Assembly: GCA_018268035.1 (NCBI GenBank)
Contig: JAFDXI010000124.1
Location: 40,365-104,364 of the forward strand
DNA length: 64,000 bases
From: Bacteroidota bacterium
GTDB taxonomy: Bacteria; Bacteroidota; Bacteroidia; Chitinophagales; Chitinophagaceae
Reading direction: 5' to 3'
Each line of letters starts with the position of its first letter. The stretch's first letter is position 1. Below, in pieces: positions 45,777-56,600 of the stretch. The notes under the pieces were generated by a model. It did no database searches, was not told the DNA's origin, and saw only the letters and a program-made list of their open reading frames with translations. The translations under genes and the position numbers were made by a program.

Positions 45777-46685
45777 ATGATTGTGCGGGCTCAAAACAGG
45801 AGAAGGAAAATTTTGATGGGTGAAGATAATAATGCCCTCACCTGGCTTATCATTTTAAATGCAACTGTTTTTGTATCTATTCTTTTTATAAAAGTTATGT
45901 ACGGGTTGTCACAGGGTCAGTCAATAACTACTGACCTTAGTATTGATAGCTGGGTGGCTATGCCTGCCGACGCTTATCAATTTCTTGCACGCCCCTGGAC
46001 GGTGGTTACTTATATGTTTTCACACAACAGTATGTGGTATTTAATCAGTAGTATTTTATGGTTGTGGTGTTTTGGATATATTCTGCAAGACCTTGCCGGT
46101 AATGACAGGCTATTCCCCGTTTATTTGTATGGGGGATTTTTTGGCGGTTTGTTTTATTTGCTGGCAGCTAATCTGATTCCATCCATTCATGCACACACTA
46201 CTTCTTATTCCATGATGGGTGCCGGCGCATCAGTCATGGCTGTTGCAATGGCAATTACAAGTTTTGCTCCAAAATACAGAATATTACCAATGTTGAATGG
46301 CGGCATTCCTATTTGGGTGCTGGCATTAATTTTTGCTGCACTTGATTTAGGCACATTGGGTTTCAGTAATGGCGCTGTTGCCGTTGCACATATTGCCGGT
46401 GGTTTATCCGGATTATTTTTTATTTTTCAGCTTAAACGTGGCAATGATTTGGGCAGGTGGATCAACAGCCTTGCCAAATGGGTGAACGATTTGTTTAACC
46501 CTGAAAAAAAACTGAAACAACAGGAAAATTTTTATAAAGTCAACCGCAAACCATTTGAAAGAACACATCATTTTTCACAACAAAAATTAGATGATATCCT
46601 TGATAAAATAAATGAAGAAGGTTATCACCACCTGACTGATGAAGAAAAAGAATTTTTGAAAAATGCGAGCAAAGAAAATTTATAA
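45777..46685 (+). CDS. Second rhomboid-family protein with variant catalytic site and charged C-terminal tail
   Basis: The 302-residue paralogue retains the six-helix rhomboid core. S152 (in MMGAGASVMAVAM) and H205 (in AVAHIAGGLSG) align with the catalytic dyad of the upstream protein. Two surrounding positions differ: the Gly after the Ser is V153, and the oxyanion Asn is Ser (S92 in FSHNSMWYLISSILW). A soluble tail of about 85 residues follows, ending LDDILDKINEEGYHHLTDEEKEFLKNASKEN, which resembles the DUF6576 segment on some Bacteroidota rhomboids. It could be active with altered kinetics or act as a regulatory pseudoprotease. A reliable choice is not possible from sequence. Confidence 0.85.
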   Translation: MIVRAQNRRRKILMGEDNNALTWLIILNATVFVSILFIKVMYGLSQGQSITTDLSIDSWVAMPADAYQFLARPWTVVTYMFSHNSMWYLISSILWLWCFGYILQDLAGNDRLFPVYLYGGFFGGLFYLLAANLIPSIHAHTTSYSMMGAGASVMAVAMAITSFAPKYRILPMLNGGIPIWVLALIFAALDLGTLGFSNGAVAVAHIAGGLSGLFFIFQLKRGNDLGRWINSLAKWVNDLFNPEKKLKQQENFYKVNRKPFERTHHFSQQKLDDILDKINEEGYHHLTDEEKEFLKNASKENL

Positions 46686-46712
46686 GCTATCTATTAATTC
46701 CATGATCCTGAT

Positions 46713-47813
46713 ATGAAAAAACTGATAAAGCCAGCATGGATAATTTTTTGCTTAATTCTTTTGATGTTTTTTATCATTTCCTGTTTCAGCACTTTTATTG
46801 CTCCTAAGGTTTTTTCTTATATCACATTATTTGCTATTGCTTTTCCCTATCTTTTTTTGTTGATGCTGATAGCAATAGTGATTAATTTTTTTATTTTAAA
46901 AAAATTAGCGCTGGTCATGTTAATCTGCTTTCCTCCGGGTTTAGTAAATTTCAACCACACCTTCGCATTAAATATCCCAAAAAAATTGAACGATGTTAAA
47001 GACACATCCACGCTGAGAGTGATGACATGGAATGTACAGGATTTTGTAAACTTATCACCCGATAACAAAGTCCGTTTGAGCATGCTCAATCTTATCAGAG
47101 AAAAAAATCCTGATATTATATGCTTACAGGAAATGACAAATGTGGAAGGCGGCAGGTGGAGGGTATCAGTTCGAAGGGAACTGGATTCAATTGGGTTTAA
47201 ATATCATTTTTTTTCGAATGATAAAATAAGCACTAATAAAATGGATGCTTTGGTTATAAGGGGAGTAGCAATTTTTTCAAAACTGCCTTTAACTGATAGC
47301 GGCCGAATAAACATACATAAAAGCAATGAGTATAGTGAAAACCTGGTGTATGCAAATGTTGAATTCAATAACAGATTGGTAAGAATATATACTGCTCATC
47401 TTGCATCTTTTCAATTGTTTCTGGATACACAGAGTGTCAATAAAGATGTATATCAAATCACTTACGACAGGAAGAGAGTGATACAATATAAATTGAGGGA
47501 AGTGGAAAGGTTGCACCAGGATGAAGCAACCATCATTCATAATGCACTAACACAAGCTGCTTATCCGGCAATCTATTGTGGTGATATGAATGCTGTGCCC
47601 TGCTCTTTTAATTACAGGTTAATCAAAGGCGACTTCAACGATGCATTTATTGAAACAGGGTTGGGCATCGGTGCAACTTTTTATAAGATACTACCAACTT
47701 TGCGGATAGATTATTGTTTCGCTGATAAAAGACTAAAAGTTGTGAATTGCACAGTCATCAAAAAGAAATTATCTGATCATTATCCTGTAATTACTGATTT
47801 GCAATGGAAATAA
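46713..47813 (+). CDS. Membrane-anchored endonuclease/exonuclease/phosphatase-fold protein (first copy)
   Basis: The 366-residue protein has two or three N-terminal membrane helices (about 7-75) and then a metal-dependent EEP domain: LRVMTWNVQDF, PDIICLQEM, the catalytic YCGDMNAVPCSFNYR, LRIDYCFAD and the closing SDHYPVITD. The catalytic Glu, Asp-x-Asn and terminal Asp-His are intact. Such proteins hydrolyse phosphodiesters in nucleic acids, lipids or sugars; the target is unknown and the domain's side of the membrane is not certain. It starts 27 bp after the second rhomboid and is followed after 25 bp by a paralogue. Confidence 0.88.
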   Translation: MKKLIKPAWIIFCLILLMFFIISCFSTFIAPKVFSYITLFAIAFPYLFLLMLIAIVINFFILKKLALVMLICFPPGLVNFNHTFALNIPKKLNDVKDTSTLRVMTWNVQDFVNLSPDNKVRLSMLNLIREKNPDIICLQEMTNVEGGRWRVSVRRELDSIGFKYHFFSNDKISTNKMDALVIRGVAIFSKLPLTDSGRINIHKSNEYSENLVYANVEFNNRLVRIYTAHLASFQLFLDTQSVNKDVYQITYDRKRVIQYKLREVERLHQDEATIIHNALTQAAYPAIYCGDMNAVPCSFNYRLIKGDFNDAFIETGLGIGATFYKILPTLRIDYCFADKRLKVVNCTVIKKKLSDHYPVITDLQWK

Positions 47814-47838
47814 AATAATTTGCAATTCGTTATTTTGA

Positions 47839-48963
47839 ATGATGGCAAATATTATCCGGAGCACAATAAAAAAAGTGTTACTTGTATTTACAGTAATATT
47901 TTGTGTGATTTATTTGCTCACACTGGCAGTGCCATTTCTTAACCCACAAAGGTGGTGGCCTGTTGGTTTTCTTGGCCTCACTTTTCCTTATCTTTTTTTT
48001 ATCCTTGTTTTTGTGTTTTTCTTTTGGTTAATAGTAAAGCCAAAACTATCCCTGGTACCGCTTGTTGCTTTACTGATTAGTGCAAAACAAATCAGTGTAA
48101 CATTTGCTGCCCATTTTTCAGACAGTGATAATACTGCGAAGCCTAAAAATAGTTTTCGCATAATAAGCTGGAACGTCGCAAATATGTATGGGTTAAGTAA
48201 TAAGGCGGATATAAAACAACACAATCGTAAAGAACTTGCCCAGTCTGTACTTGACCTTCAGCCTGATTTTATTTGTTTGCAGGAATTTAACCATTCTTAT
48301 ACTCAGGGTGAGAATGCAGATAATATCGGTTTATTCAGCAAACAGTTTCCTTATTACTTTTATTCCAAAGATTTCAATAAAGAAAATGGTTATTATACTT
48401 CTGGATCAATATTATTTTCAAAATATCCGATAATAGATTCAGCAAAGATTGATTTTCCTGGAAAATATACAGGCAGCCTGATTTATATAGATGTAAAAAT
48501 AAACAACGATACGGTGCGCATATTCACAACGCACCTGCAATCATTTGGTTTTAATAATGCCGACTATGCAGATTTCAATAAGATCAAACAAAGCAATGAA
48601 GCATCGCTTGACGCTTCGAAAAATATTTTTGAAAAAATGAAAGCTGCATTTACCACGCGTGGCGTGCAAACGGATATTGTTTGTTCACAAACAGATTCGG
48701 TGAAACATCCTTCAATTATGTGTGGTGATTTTAATGATGTGCCCACCTCATATACATATTTTAATATTCGTGGAAAATACAGGCAGGATGCCTTTCTTAA
48801 AAAAGGACTTGGTGTGGGCAAAACATACAATTCTTTAACGCCAATGTTGCGCATAGATTATATCCTTCCCGACACTTCATTTGTAATCAATCAGTTTGAT
48901 ATGGTGGATGAAAATCTCAGTGATCATGTAATGCTGGTGAGTGATATGCAATTAAAGAAATGA
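47839..48963 (+). CDS. Membrane-anchored endonuclease/exonuclease/phosphatase-fold protein (second copy)
   Basis: The 374-residue protein shares layout and motifs with its upstream neighbour: N-terminal hydrophobic helices (about 10-85), FRIISWNVANMYG, PDFICLQEFNH, MCGDFNDVPTSYTYF, LRIDYILPD and SDHVMLVSD. The catalytic residues are intact, and the pair clearly arose by tandem duplication before diverging. It is the last gene of the rlmD-led run. The 327 bp that follow contain no gene. Confidence 0.88.
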   Translation: MMANIIRSTIKKVLLVFTVIFCVIYLLTLAVPFLNPQRWWPVGFLGLTFPYLFFILVFVFFFWLIVKPKLSLVPLVALLISAKQISVTFAAHFSDSDNTAKPKNSFRIISWNVANMYGLSNKADIKQHNRKELAQSVLDLQPDFICLQEFNHSYTQGENADNIGLFSKQFPYYFYSKDFNKENGYYTSGSILFSKYPIIDSAKIDFPGKYTGSLIYIDVKINNDTVRIFTTHLQSFGFNNADYADFNKIKQSNEASLDASKNIFEKMKAAFTTRGVQTDIVCSQTDSVKHPSIMCGDFNDVPTSYTYFNIRGKYRQDAFLKKGLGVGKTYNSLTPMLRIDYILPDTSFVINQFDMVDENLSDHVMLVSDMQLKK

Positions 48964-49290
48964 GCTTTGCTGTGGATAATGAAGGAGAATTGAATTGAGA
49001 TCCCTTTCATAATTGGCATTATTCGATTAGTATTTTTGGTTTTATTAATCTTTGAATATGATGTTTTGGGGGCTGACAATAAAAACGGATTTAACAATTG
49101 AGTTATTTGTTTTTTTAATGCTCAACATTCAATACACTCACACATTTACCCGGGATGAAATTGTATAGATGAAAAACATAGAGTTTTGTTTCCCATCCGC
49201 TTATATTTCCTTTATACTAAGTTTATTTTTTTAGTAGGGTTTCAAAATGAATATTTGTATAATCAAAATACAATGTTTCAATTTTAGCTT
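48964..49290. other. 327-bp intergenic region before the Tricorn gene
   Basis: AT-rich, no frame of note and no hairpin with a T run. It presumably contains the promoter of the Tricorn homologue, but I could not fit TTG/TAnnTTTG at correct spacing. Confidence 0.3.
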
Positions 49291-52200
49291 ATGAAGAAAA
49301 TCACAACACTTTTTCTTGCAGCAATTGCTGTAAGCAATTTATCTGCACAAAACAATGCAGGTTTATTTCGTTACCCTGATGTTTCTGCCACACAAATTGT
49401 TTTTGCTTATGCCAATGATATTTGGGTAGTATCAAAAGATGGTGGTAATGCAATCAAATTAAGTTCACCACCAGGTGTGGAAAGTTATCCAAAGTTTTCA
49501 CCTGATGGAAAATCTATTGCTTTCACCGGCAACTATGATGGCAATAATGATGTGTATGTGATGCCTGTAAATGGTGGCATCCCTTTGAGGATAACAGCGC
49601 ATGGTTTCACCGATAGGGTAGTTGACTGGACAAATGATGGTAAAAATATTTTGTTTGCATCTTCAAGGGAAAGTGGTAAAGAAAGGTTTAATCAGTTTTA
49701 TACGGTGCCTGCAACTGGTGGCGCTGATACAAAACTCCCTTTGGCTTATGCTGAGTTTGGTTCTTATTCACCCAATGGGAATCAAATGGCTTTGGTCTTT
49801 CGCACACAGGTTGGCCGCAACTGGAAAAGGTACAGAGGTGGATGGAAAGCTGATATCTGCGTTTATAATTTTCAAAATAATACTGCTGAATATATTTCAC
49901 AACAAACTGATGCAGGATATGAATATCCGATGTGGCATGGCAACAGCATTTATTTTTTATCAGACAGGAGGCCTGAGGAAAAAATGAATTTATGGCGGTA
50001 TAATCTTGATGCGAAATCATTTGAACAGGTTACAAAGTTTACGGGATATGATATCCATTATCCATCATTGGGGCCGGACGATATTGTATTTGAAGCCGGC
50101 GGAAAATTATATCTCTATTCATTTGCATCGGAGCAACAAAAGGAAGTGCGCATCAATGCTGTTACTGATGATGCGATGATGAAACCTAAATTGGAAACAG
50201 TTGATAATTTAATCCAGCATTATGCGATCAGTCCTGATGGTAAACGCATTTTGTTTGAAGCAAGAGGAGATATTTTTTCAGTGCCTGCAACTGATGGTTT
50301 TGTAAAAGATATTACGAGGACTTCAGGTGTTGCTGAAAGATATCCGGCCTGGTCGCCCGATGGTAAACAGGTTGCTTACTGGAGTGATGCTTCTGGTGAA
50401 TATGAGTTGTATGTTGCCAATCCTACAATAGAAAACAGTGCAAGAAAACTGACTGCTTATGGCAAAGGTTACAGGTATAATTTGTATTGGTCGCCAGATA
50501 GCAAAAAGCTGGCATTTATTGATAAAGCCATGCGCATAAAGATTTATGATATTGCAACTAATCAAACAACAGATGTTGACAATGCATTGCGATATACTGA
50601 TGGTGCATTGGAAAACTTTCTGATAAGCTGGTCACCTGACAGCAGGTGGATTACTTATGCAAGGGATTTGGATAACCAGCACAATGCTGTTTTTATTTTT
50701 GATTATAAAAACAAAAAAGTTAAACAGGCTTTGAGTGGATATTATAATTGTTACAGCCCTGTGTTTAGCGAAGATGGGAAATTTTTATATGTTGTTATTA
50801 CTGATAATTTTCAACCTTATTACAGCGATATGGACAACTCATTTATTTATGCCAACTCGAGTAAAATCGGTGTTATCAGTTTAATGAAATCTACGCCCTC
50901 ATTGTTAGCACCCAAAAATGATACAGTAGCTATTAAGCCTGATGCGGCAAATGAAGCGAAAGATAAAAACACTGCATCCGGGAAAGATAAAAAGGCAGAA
51001 AAAAAGGATCAGGCAGACGATGGTGATGACACTACAAAAAATGTTGATATAGATTTTGATGGCCTGGAACAAAGGCTTGAACTGCTTTCGATGGATGCAG
51101 GCAATTATGGTAAGCTGGCTACTGTGAAGGGTAAAATTATTTATTTAAAAATGCCTAACACCGGTGCTCCTGATAATGCAAAATCTTCACTGAAATATTA
51201 TGATATTGATAATCGCGAAGAAAAAACAATTTTAGATGAAGTTGATAATTTTCTACTTGCTGCCAATGGTGAGAAATTGCTGGTGGCAAAAGGGAATAGT
51301 TATGCAGTGATAGCGCCAGATGCTGATCAAAAATTTGATAAGCCATTGCATACAGGTGAGATGCAGATGATGGTTGACCCGCAACAGGAATGGCAACAAA
51401 TATTTACAGATGCCTGGCGCATTGAACGGGATTATTTTTATGATTCTACAATGCATGGTGTTGACTGGGCTGCGGTGAAGACAAAATATGCTTCCATGCT
51501 AAAAGATGCAAAAACAAGAGAAGATGTTGATTTTATTTTAGGTGAAATGATTGGTGAGTTAAGCGCATCACACACATATCATGGAGGTGGTGATTTGCAA
51601 GAACCCAAACATGAAAGTGTTGGATATCTGGGTGTCAACTGGGAGGCAGACGGAAGTTTTTACAGGATCAAAAAAATAATTCATGGAGCAGTCTGGGATG
51701 CAGAAGTGCATTCGTCTTTGGATGCACAGGGGATCACTATAAAAGAAGGCGATTATATTTTAGCTGTAAATGGTGTGCCGCTTACAACATCGCAGGAACC
51801 ATACTCGGTATTTCAAAACCTTGCAGGTAAAACAGTTGAGTTGACTTATAATTCAATACCAACATTTACAAATTCAAAGACAGCAATTGTGCAAACTATG
51901 GAAGATGAATACAGGCTGCGCAATCTTGCCTGGATTGAATCAATGCGCAAACATGTTGACAGCGCTACCAATGGTGAAGTTGGATATATTTATGTGCCCA
52001 GTACAGGCATTGACGGACAGGATGAACTCATCCGTCAGTTCAGCGCTCAATGGGATAAGAAGGCATTGATCATTGATGAACGTTTTAATAATGGCGGACA
52101 GATACCTGATCGTTTTATCGAAATGCTGAACAGGTCACCATTGGCATATTGGGCAGTGCGTGATGGTAAATCATGGCCATGGCCACCCAATGCCAACTTT

Positions 52201-52581
52201 GGCCCCAAGGTGATGCTGATAAATGGATGGAGTGGATCTGGTGGTGATGCATTCCCTGATTATTTCAGGAAAAAAGGCCTCGGCCCATTGATTGGCGAAA
52301 GGACATGGGGTGGATTGATTGGTGTGAGCGGAGCACCAACATTGATTGATGGTGGAACAATAACTGTTCCCACATTCAGGATGTATAACCTGGATGGAAC
52401 ATGGTTTAAAGAAGGGCATGGAGTTGACCCTGATATTGAAGTACGCGAAGATTTGGGAGCAATGGCAAAAGGAATAGATCCACAATTGGAACGTGGTATT
52501 TCTGAGATAAAAAATTTAATACAGACAAAAGGGTTTACTGCACCTGCACATCCTGCATATCAGGATAGAACAAATAATTAA
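49291..52581 (+). CDS. Tricorn protease homologue (S41 family)
   Basis: The 1,096-residue protein has a signal peptide (MKKITTLFLAAIAVSNLSAQ), then two beta-propellers built of PD40/WD40-like repeats (about 22-540: SPDGKSIAFTGNYDGNNDVYVM, SPDGKRILFEARGDIF, SPDGKQVAYWSDASGEYELYV, SPDSRWITYARDL). A charged linker of Lys and Asp (about 545-590) follows, then a PDZ region (YLGVNWEADGSFYRIKKI) and the peptidase core (LIIDERFNNGGQIPDR; S981 and S983 in NGWSGSGGDAFPDYF). Archaeal Tricorn is a cytoplasmic giant peptidase. Here the signal peptide predicts a periplasmic or secreted enzyme that degrades oligopeptides. A bidirectional terminator follows. Confidence 0.93.
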   Translation: MKKITTLFLAAIAVSNLSAQNNAGLFRYPDVSATQIVFAYANDIWVVSKDGGNAIKLSSPPGVESYPKFSPDGKSIAFTGNYDGNNDVYVMPVNGGIPLRITAHGFTDRVVDWTNDGKNILFASSRESGKERFNQFYTVPATGGADTKLPLAYAEFGSYSPNGNQMALVFRTQVGRNWKRYRGGWKADICVYNFQNNTAEYISQQTDAGYEYPMWHGNSIYFLSDRRPEEKMNLWRYNLDAKSFEQVTKFTGYDIHYPSLGPDDIVFEAGGKLYLYSFASEQQKEVRINAVTDDAMMKPKLETVDNLIQHYAISPDGKRILFEARGDIFSVPATDGFVKDITRTSGVAERYPAWSPDGKQVAYWSDASGEYELYVANPTIENSARKLTAYGKGYRYNLYWSPDSKKLAFIDKAMRIKIYDIATNQTTDVDNALRYTDGALENFLISWSPDSRWITYARDLDNQHNAVFIFDYKNKKVKQALSGYYNCYSPVFSEDGKFLYVVITDNFQPYYSDMDNSFIYANSSKIGVISLMKSTPSLLAPKNDTVAIKPDAANEAKDKNTASGKDKKAEKKDQADDGDDTTKNVDIDFDGLEQRLELLSMDAGNYGKLATVKGKIIYLKMPNTGAPDNAKSSLKYYDIDNREEKTILDEVDNFLLAANGEKLLVAKGNSYAVIAPDADQKFDKPLHTGEMQMMVDPQQEWQQIFTDAWRIERDYFYDSTMHGVDWAAVKTKYASMLKDAKTREDVDFILGEMIGELSASHTYHGGGDLQEPKHESVGYLGVNWEADGSFYRIKKIIHGAVWDAEVHSSLDAQGITIKEGDYILAVNGVPLTTSQEPYSVFQNLAGKTVELTYNSIPTFTNSKTAIVQTMEDEYRLRNLAWIESMRKHVDSATNGEVGYIYVPSTGIDGQDELIRQFSAQWDKKALIIDERFNNGGQIPDRFIEMLNRSPLAYWAVRDGKSWPWPPNANFGPKVMLINGWSGSGGDAFPDYFRKKGLGPLIGERTWGGLIGVSGAPTLIDGGTITVPTFRMYNLDGTWFKEGHGVDPDIEVREDLGAMAKGIDPQLERGISEIKNLIQTKGFTAPAHPAYQDRTNN

Positions 52582-52615
52582 ATGGGCATAATGGAGTGCT
52601 GATTTTTATTTCATC

Positions 52616-52652
52616 AAAAAAACCTGTTGAGTTTTTCTCAACAGGTTTTTTC
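52616..52652. terminator. Bidirectional Rho-independent terminator
   Basis: A perfect 11-bp stem, AACCTGTTGAG (52621-52631) and CTCAACAGGTT (52637-52647), with a five-T loop, flanked by A5 on the left and T4 or more on the right. It separates the convergent Tricorn and lipoprotein genes and can stop transcription from both sides. Confidence 0.85.
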
Positions 52653-52664
52653 TAAGTAAATTTA

Positions 52665-53180
52665 TTATCTTCCTTTGCCTGATGCATCAGTTGAGCCATC
52701 TTTATGCTTATTGGTAAGGCTGCCTGAATATGGTGCCATATTAAAGCATCCCTGTAATGCGCCTGCATAAGCAAATGTTGCCTGGATACCTTTGATCTGT
52801 TGTGAAAAAATTACCCCTGAGTATGTGGTTTCGGAATTGTCAAAAGTAAACATCAGCATGTGCCTTTCGGTTACCCAAAGACCGGTATAACCTTCATCAC
52901 TTGACCAGGTGCCGTTAGCATTAAAAGTAAAGACACTTGCTCCGGGGCCGCCATCACAATCCCAGTCATAATAAACAACCCATTGACCGGGAATGCTTAA
53001 CACTGTTGATGATGCATCATCCATAGTGGCAGCAAATGCATTGGAGGTTGTACTGCCTGAAACACTGTTCGACTGCCTGTTGTTTGCAACATTTGTGGAA
53101 GAGTTGCTGCTGTCTTTGCTACAGGACACGGCTATCAGCAACAAAATAGCCACAAGACCTGTTTGAAATTTTGATTTCAT
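52665..53180 (-). CDS. Secreted lipoprotein, function unknown
   Basis: The 171-residue product has a lipoprotein signal (MKSKFQTGLVAILLLIAVSC; lipobox AVSC) and a Ser/Asn-rich linker (about 21-55). A small beta domain of Bacteroidota lipocalin-like type follows: IPGQWVVYYDWDCDGGPGASVFTFNANGTWSSDEGYTGLWVTERHMLMFTFD and ETTYSGVIFSQQIKGIQATFAY. The W-x-x-x-x-D and F-x-x-N-G-T-W patterns recur in small outer-surface lipoproteins of this phylum. The function is unknown. It is alone between the Tricorn and secA genes. Confidence 0.7.
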   Translation of the reverse strand: MKSKFQTGLVAILLLIAVSCSKDSSNSSTNVANNRQSNSVSGSTTSNAFAATMDDASSTVLSIPGQWVVYYDWDCDGGPGASVFTFNANGTWSSDEGYTGLWVTERHMLMFTFDNSETTYSGVIFSQQIKGIQATFAYAGALQGCFNMAPYSGSLTNKHKDGSTDASGKGR

Positions 53181-53634
53181 AATTGGTGTTTTTAATGTGA
53201 AGAAAAAATCGTTGATATATTAGAAATTATCAAATGAATTTTTGGTTAGGCAACAAATAAATTTCAATGATTTATTAATGTGGTTTTCTTGGTGCTTTTA
53301 TTTTATCCGGGCGTTTCAGAACCAAACAAGATTAATTTTTTAAAAAATTTTAATTGAATATCTAAAAATACATTTTTTTTATTTTTTTTAAAAAAGTTTT
53401 TTTCCCGTTTTTTAATTTGATTTTTTGAAAAAAACGGTATTTAAATTGGTTTCGCAATTTAATTTTTCCAACGAGAATCACATTTGCATTTTACAACAAT
53501 GAGGTATTCATGTTGAAATGCTGAATTTTTTACTTATGATAATAAAAATATTATTATAAAAAAACCTGCAGGCAACAAAGCTATTATGAAAATGCTTTGC
53601 ATTTTGCAGGTTATTTTATCTTGTCTGATTTTTT
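53181..53634. other. 454-bp A/T-tract-rich intergenic region
   Basis: Between the lipoprotein gene and secA. Positions 53334-53470 are unusually rich in T and A tracts and contain a 9-bp inverted repeat (CCGTTTTTT at 53405-53413, AAAAAACGG at 53429-53437). The secA terminator is at 53556-53612. No protein-coding frame is credible. Confidence 0.45.
53556..53612 (-). terminator. secA transcription terminator
   Basis: For minus-strand transcription, the outer stem AACCTGCA (53563-53570) pairs with TGCAGGTT (53605-53612), and an inner stem CAAAGC (53576-53581) pairs with GCTTTG (53594-53599). A run of A at 53558-53564 gives the U tract of the transcript. It lies 22 bp after the secA stop. Confidence 0.65.
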
Positions 53635-56600
53635 TTACTCTTCTCTACCGTGGCAGTTTTTATATTTTTTACCACTGCCACAAGGACAAGGATCATTTCT
53701 TCCAACCTTAGGCCCCACTCTTACAGGTTCCTGTTTCACCTGTGTGGATGGGTCATAATAATCGTTTTCATTTGCACCATAATCCTGGCCGGCAGATTCT
53801 ACCTGTTGTTTGTTGGCACGCATCTTACTCATGTCAGTCTTTTGTTCCCTGCCTTCTCTGATAGGTGCATTCTGGTTTTGTTGAACAGGCAATTCAGCGT
53901 GAGATAAAAATCCAACAATGCTGCTGCTTACTTCGCCATTCATCTGGCTGAACAAATTAAAAGCTTCACCCTTGTAAATTACCAATGGATCTTTTTGTTC
54001 ATAATATGCTGTTTGCACACTTTGTTTTAAATCATCCATTGCACGCAGATGTTCTTTCCACGCATCATCAATTAAAGACAATGTAACATTACGTTCCAGC
54101 ATATTGGCCAATTCTGCTCCATTTGTTTGTAATACCTTATCCAGGTTTACAATAACCTGTATTCCTTTTCTTCCATCGCTGAAAGGAACGGCTACGTTTT
54201 GAATTTGTGCACCCTGTGTGTCACGTATATTTTTAAAAACAGGTAATGCTGTCACAGCAAGTGCTTTACGCTTTTCCTGGTAGTTTGCAATGGCTTCTTC
54301 GTATAAACGTTGTGCAACTTTTTGTGCATCCTGTTTTTCAAATTCTTCCGGTTTGATATCCGTATCGAGGCCAAGGTTAACGATGGTTTCCAATCTGAAA
54401 CCTTCAAAATCATTATTGTCTTTAAATGTGTTTACCAATCCATCAGCTACATCATAAAAAGAATTGTCAATATCAAGCGCTAAACGTTCACCAAACAAAG
54501 CGTGGTTGCGTTTTGTATAAATTACAGTACGCTGTTTGTTCATCACATCATCGTATTCCAACAGGCGTTTACGAATACCAAAGTTGTTTTCTTCTACTTT
54601 CTTTTGTGCACGCTCAATGCTTTTGGTAACCATGCTATGTTGAATCACTTCGCCTTCTTTATAGCCTGCAAAGTCCATTACTTTGGCAATACGTTCGCTA
54701 CCAAACATGCGCATCAAATCATCTTCAAGCGAAACAAAAAACTGGGATGAACCCGGGTCGCCTTGTCTTCCTGCACGGCCACGTAATTGCCTGTCCACAC
54801 GACGGCTTTCATGACGTTCAGTACCAATAATACCAAGTCCACCTGCTTCTTTCACACCCGGCCCGAGTTTGATATCCGTACCTCGACCGGCCATGTTAGT
54901 GGCAATAGTAACATTGCCGGCCAAACCTGCTTCTGCTACCACTTGTGCTTCACGCGCATGTTGTTTTGCATTCAATACATTATGTTGTATTTTTTTCTGT
55001 TGCAACATGCGGCTTAGTAACTCACTCACTTCAACTGATGTAGTACCCACAAGTACAGGTCTTCCGTTGTTGCGCATTTCTTCAATGATATCAATAACAG
55101 CTTTATATTTTTCGCGTTTGGTTTTATACACCAAATCTTCCTGGTCTTTCCTGATGCAAGGCACATTGGTAGGTATGCTCACCACATCTAATTTATAAAT
55201 ATCCCACAACTCTGAAGCTTCGGTTTCTGCTGTACCGGTCATACCTGCGAGCTTATGGTACATCCTGAAATAATTCTGTAAAGTAACTGTAGCATAAGTT
55301 TGAGAAGCCGCTTCAATCTTTACATTTTCCTTTGCTTCAATAGCCTGATGCAAACCATCTGAATAACGGCGCCCTTCCATGATGCGGCCTGTCTGTTCAT
55401 CCACAATTTTTACTGCACCGTCTAATACAACATACTCATCATCTTTTTCAAATAGTGTATAAGCTTTCAATAGTTGCCTTACTGTATGAATGCGGTCAGC
55501 TTTTACAGCATATTCATTTAAAATAGCTTCTTTCTTGTGTAGCTTTTTATCATGATCAAGGCTGGTATCATTATCCACAGCAGCTAACTCAGTTCCTATA
55601 TCTGGAAGGATAAAGAAATTCGGATCTTCACCTGATTTTGTGATGAGGTGAATGCCTTTATCTGTTAACTCAACTGAATTATTTTTTTCATCAATATAGA
55701 AATACAGTTCTTCATCCACTTTATGCATTTCTTTTTCCTGGTCGGCGAGATAATGGTTTTCAGTTTTTTGCATCTTTACACGGATGCCTGGTTCACTCAG
55801 GAATTTTATCAGTGCAGTGTTTTTGGGTAAGCCCCTGAATGCACGGTATAGAGCAAGGCCACCATCTTTTGGATCATCATTGCCTTCTCCTATCTTTTTC
55901 TTTGCTTCATTGAGAAACTGGTTTACATTTCTTTTTTGTACTTCCACCAGTTTTTCAATGCGGGGTTTTAATTCAAAAAATTGCTGCGTGGTATCATCTT
56001 TTCCAACGGGACCTGAAATAATCAATGGGGTACGGGCATCATCAATCAACACACTATCCACTTCATCCACCATAGCGTAATGATGTTTGCGTTGTACCAT
56101 TTCATCAGGTGTATGCACCATATTATCACGGAGGTAATCAAAACCAAATTCATTGTTGGTGCCATAAGTGATATCGGCGAGGTAAGCATTGCGCCTGGCT
56201 TCTGTATTGGGTTGATGTTTATCAATACAATCAACCGTTAAACCGAGCCATTCAAAAATAGTTCCGTTCCATTCACTGTCACGTTTGGCCAGGTAATCAT
56301 TCACAGTCACTATATGAACGCCTTCACTTGCCAAAGCATTCAGGTATGCCGGTAAGGTAGATACAAGTGTTTTTCCTTCACCTGTTGACATTTCTGCAAT
56401 CTTACCCTGATGTAATACTATACCACCAATTAGCTGAACATCATAATGTACCATGTTCCAGGTAATCACTGAACCACCTGCTGTCCAACTGTTTTTATAA
56501 ACAGATTGTTCACCATCAATTGTAATATAATCTTTCCTGATGCTTAAATCACGGTCGTGTTGTGTTGCAGTTGAAATAATCTCTGTATTTTCAGTAAACC

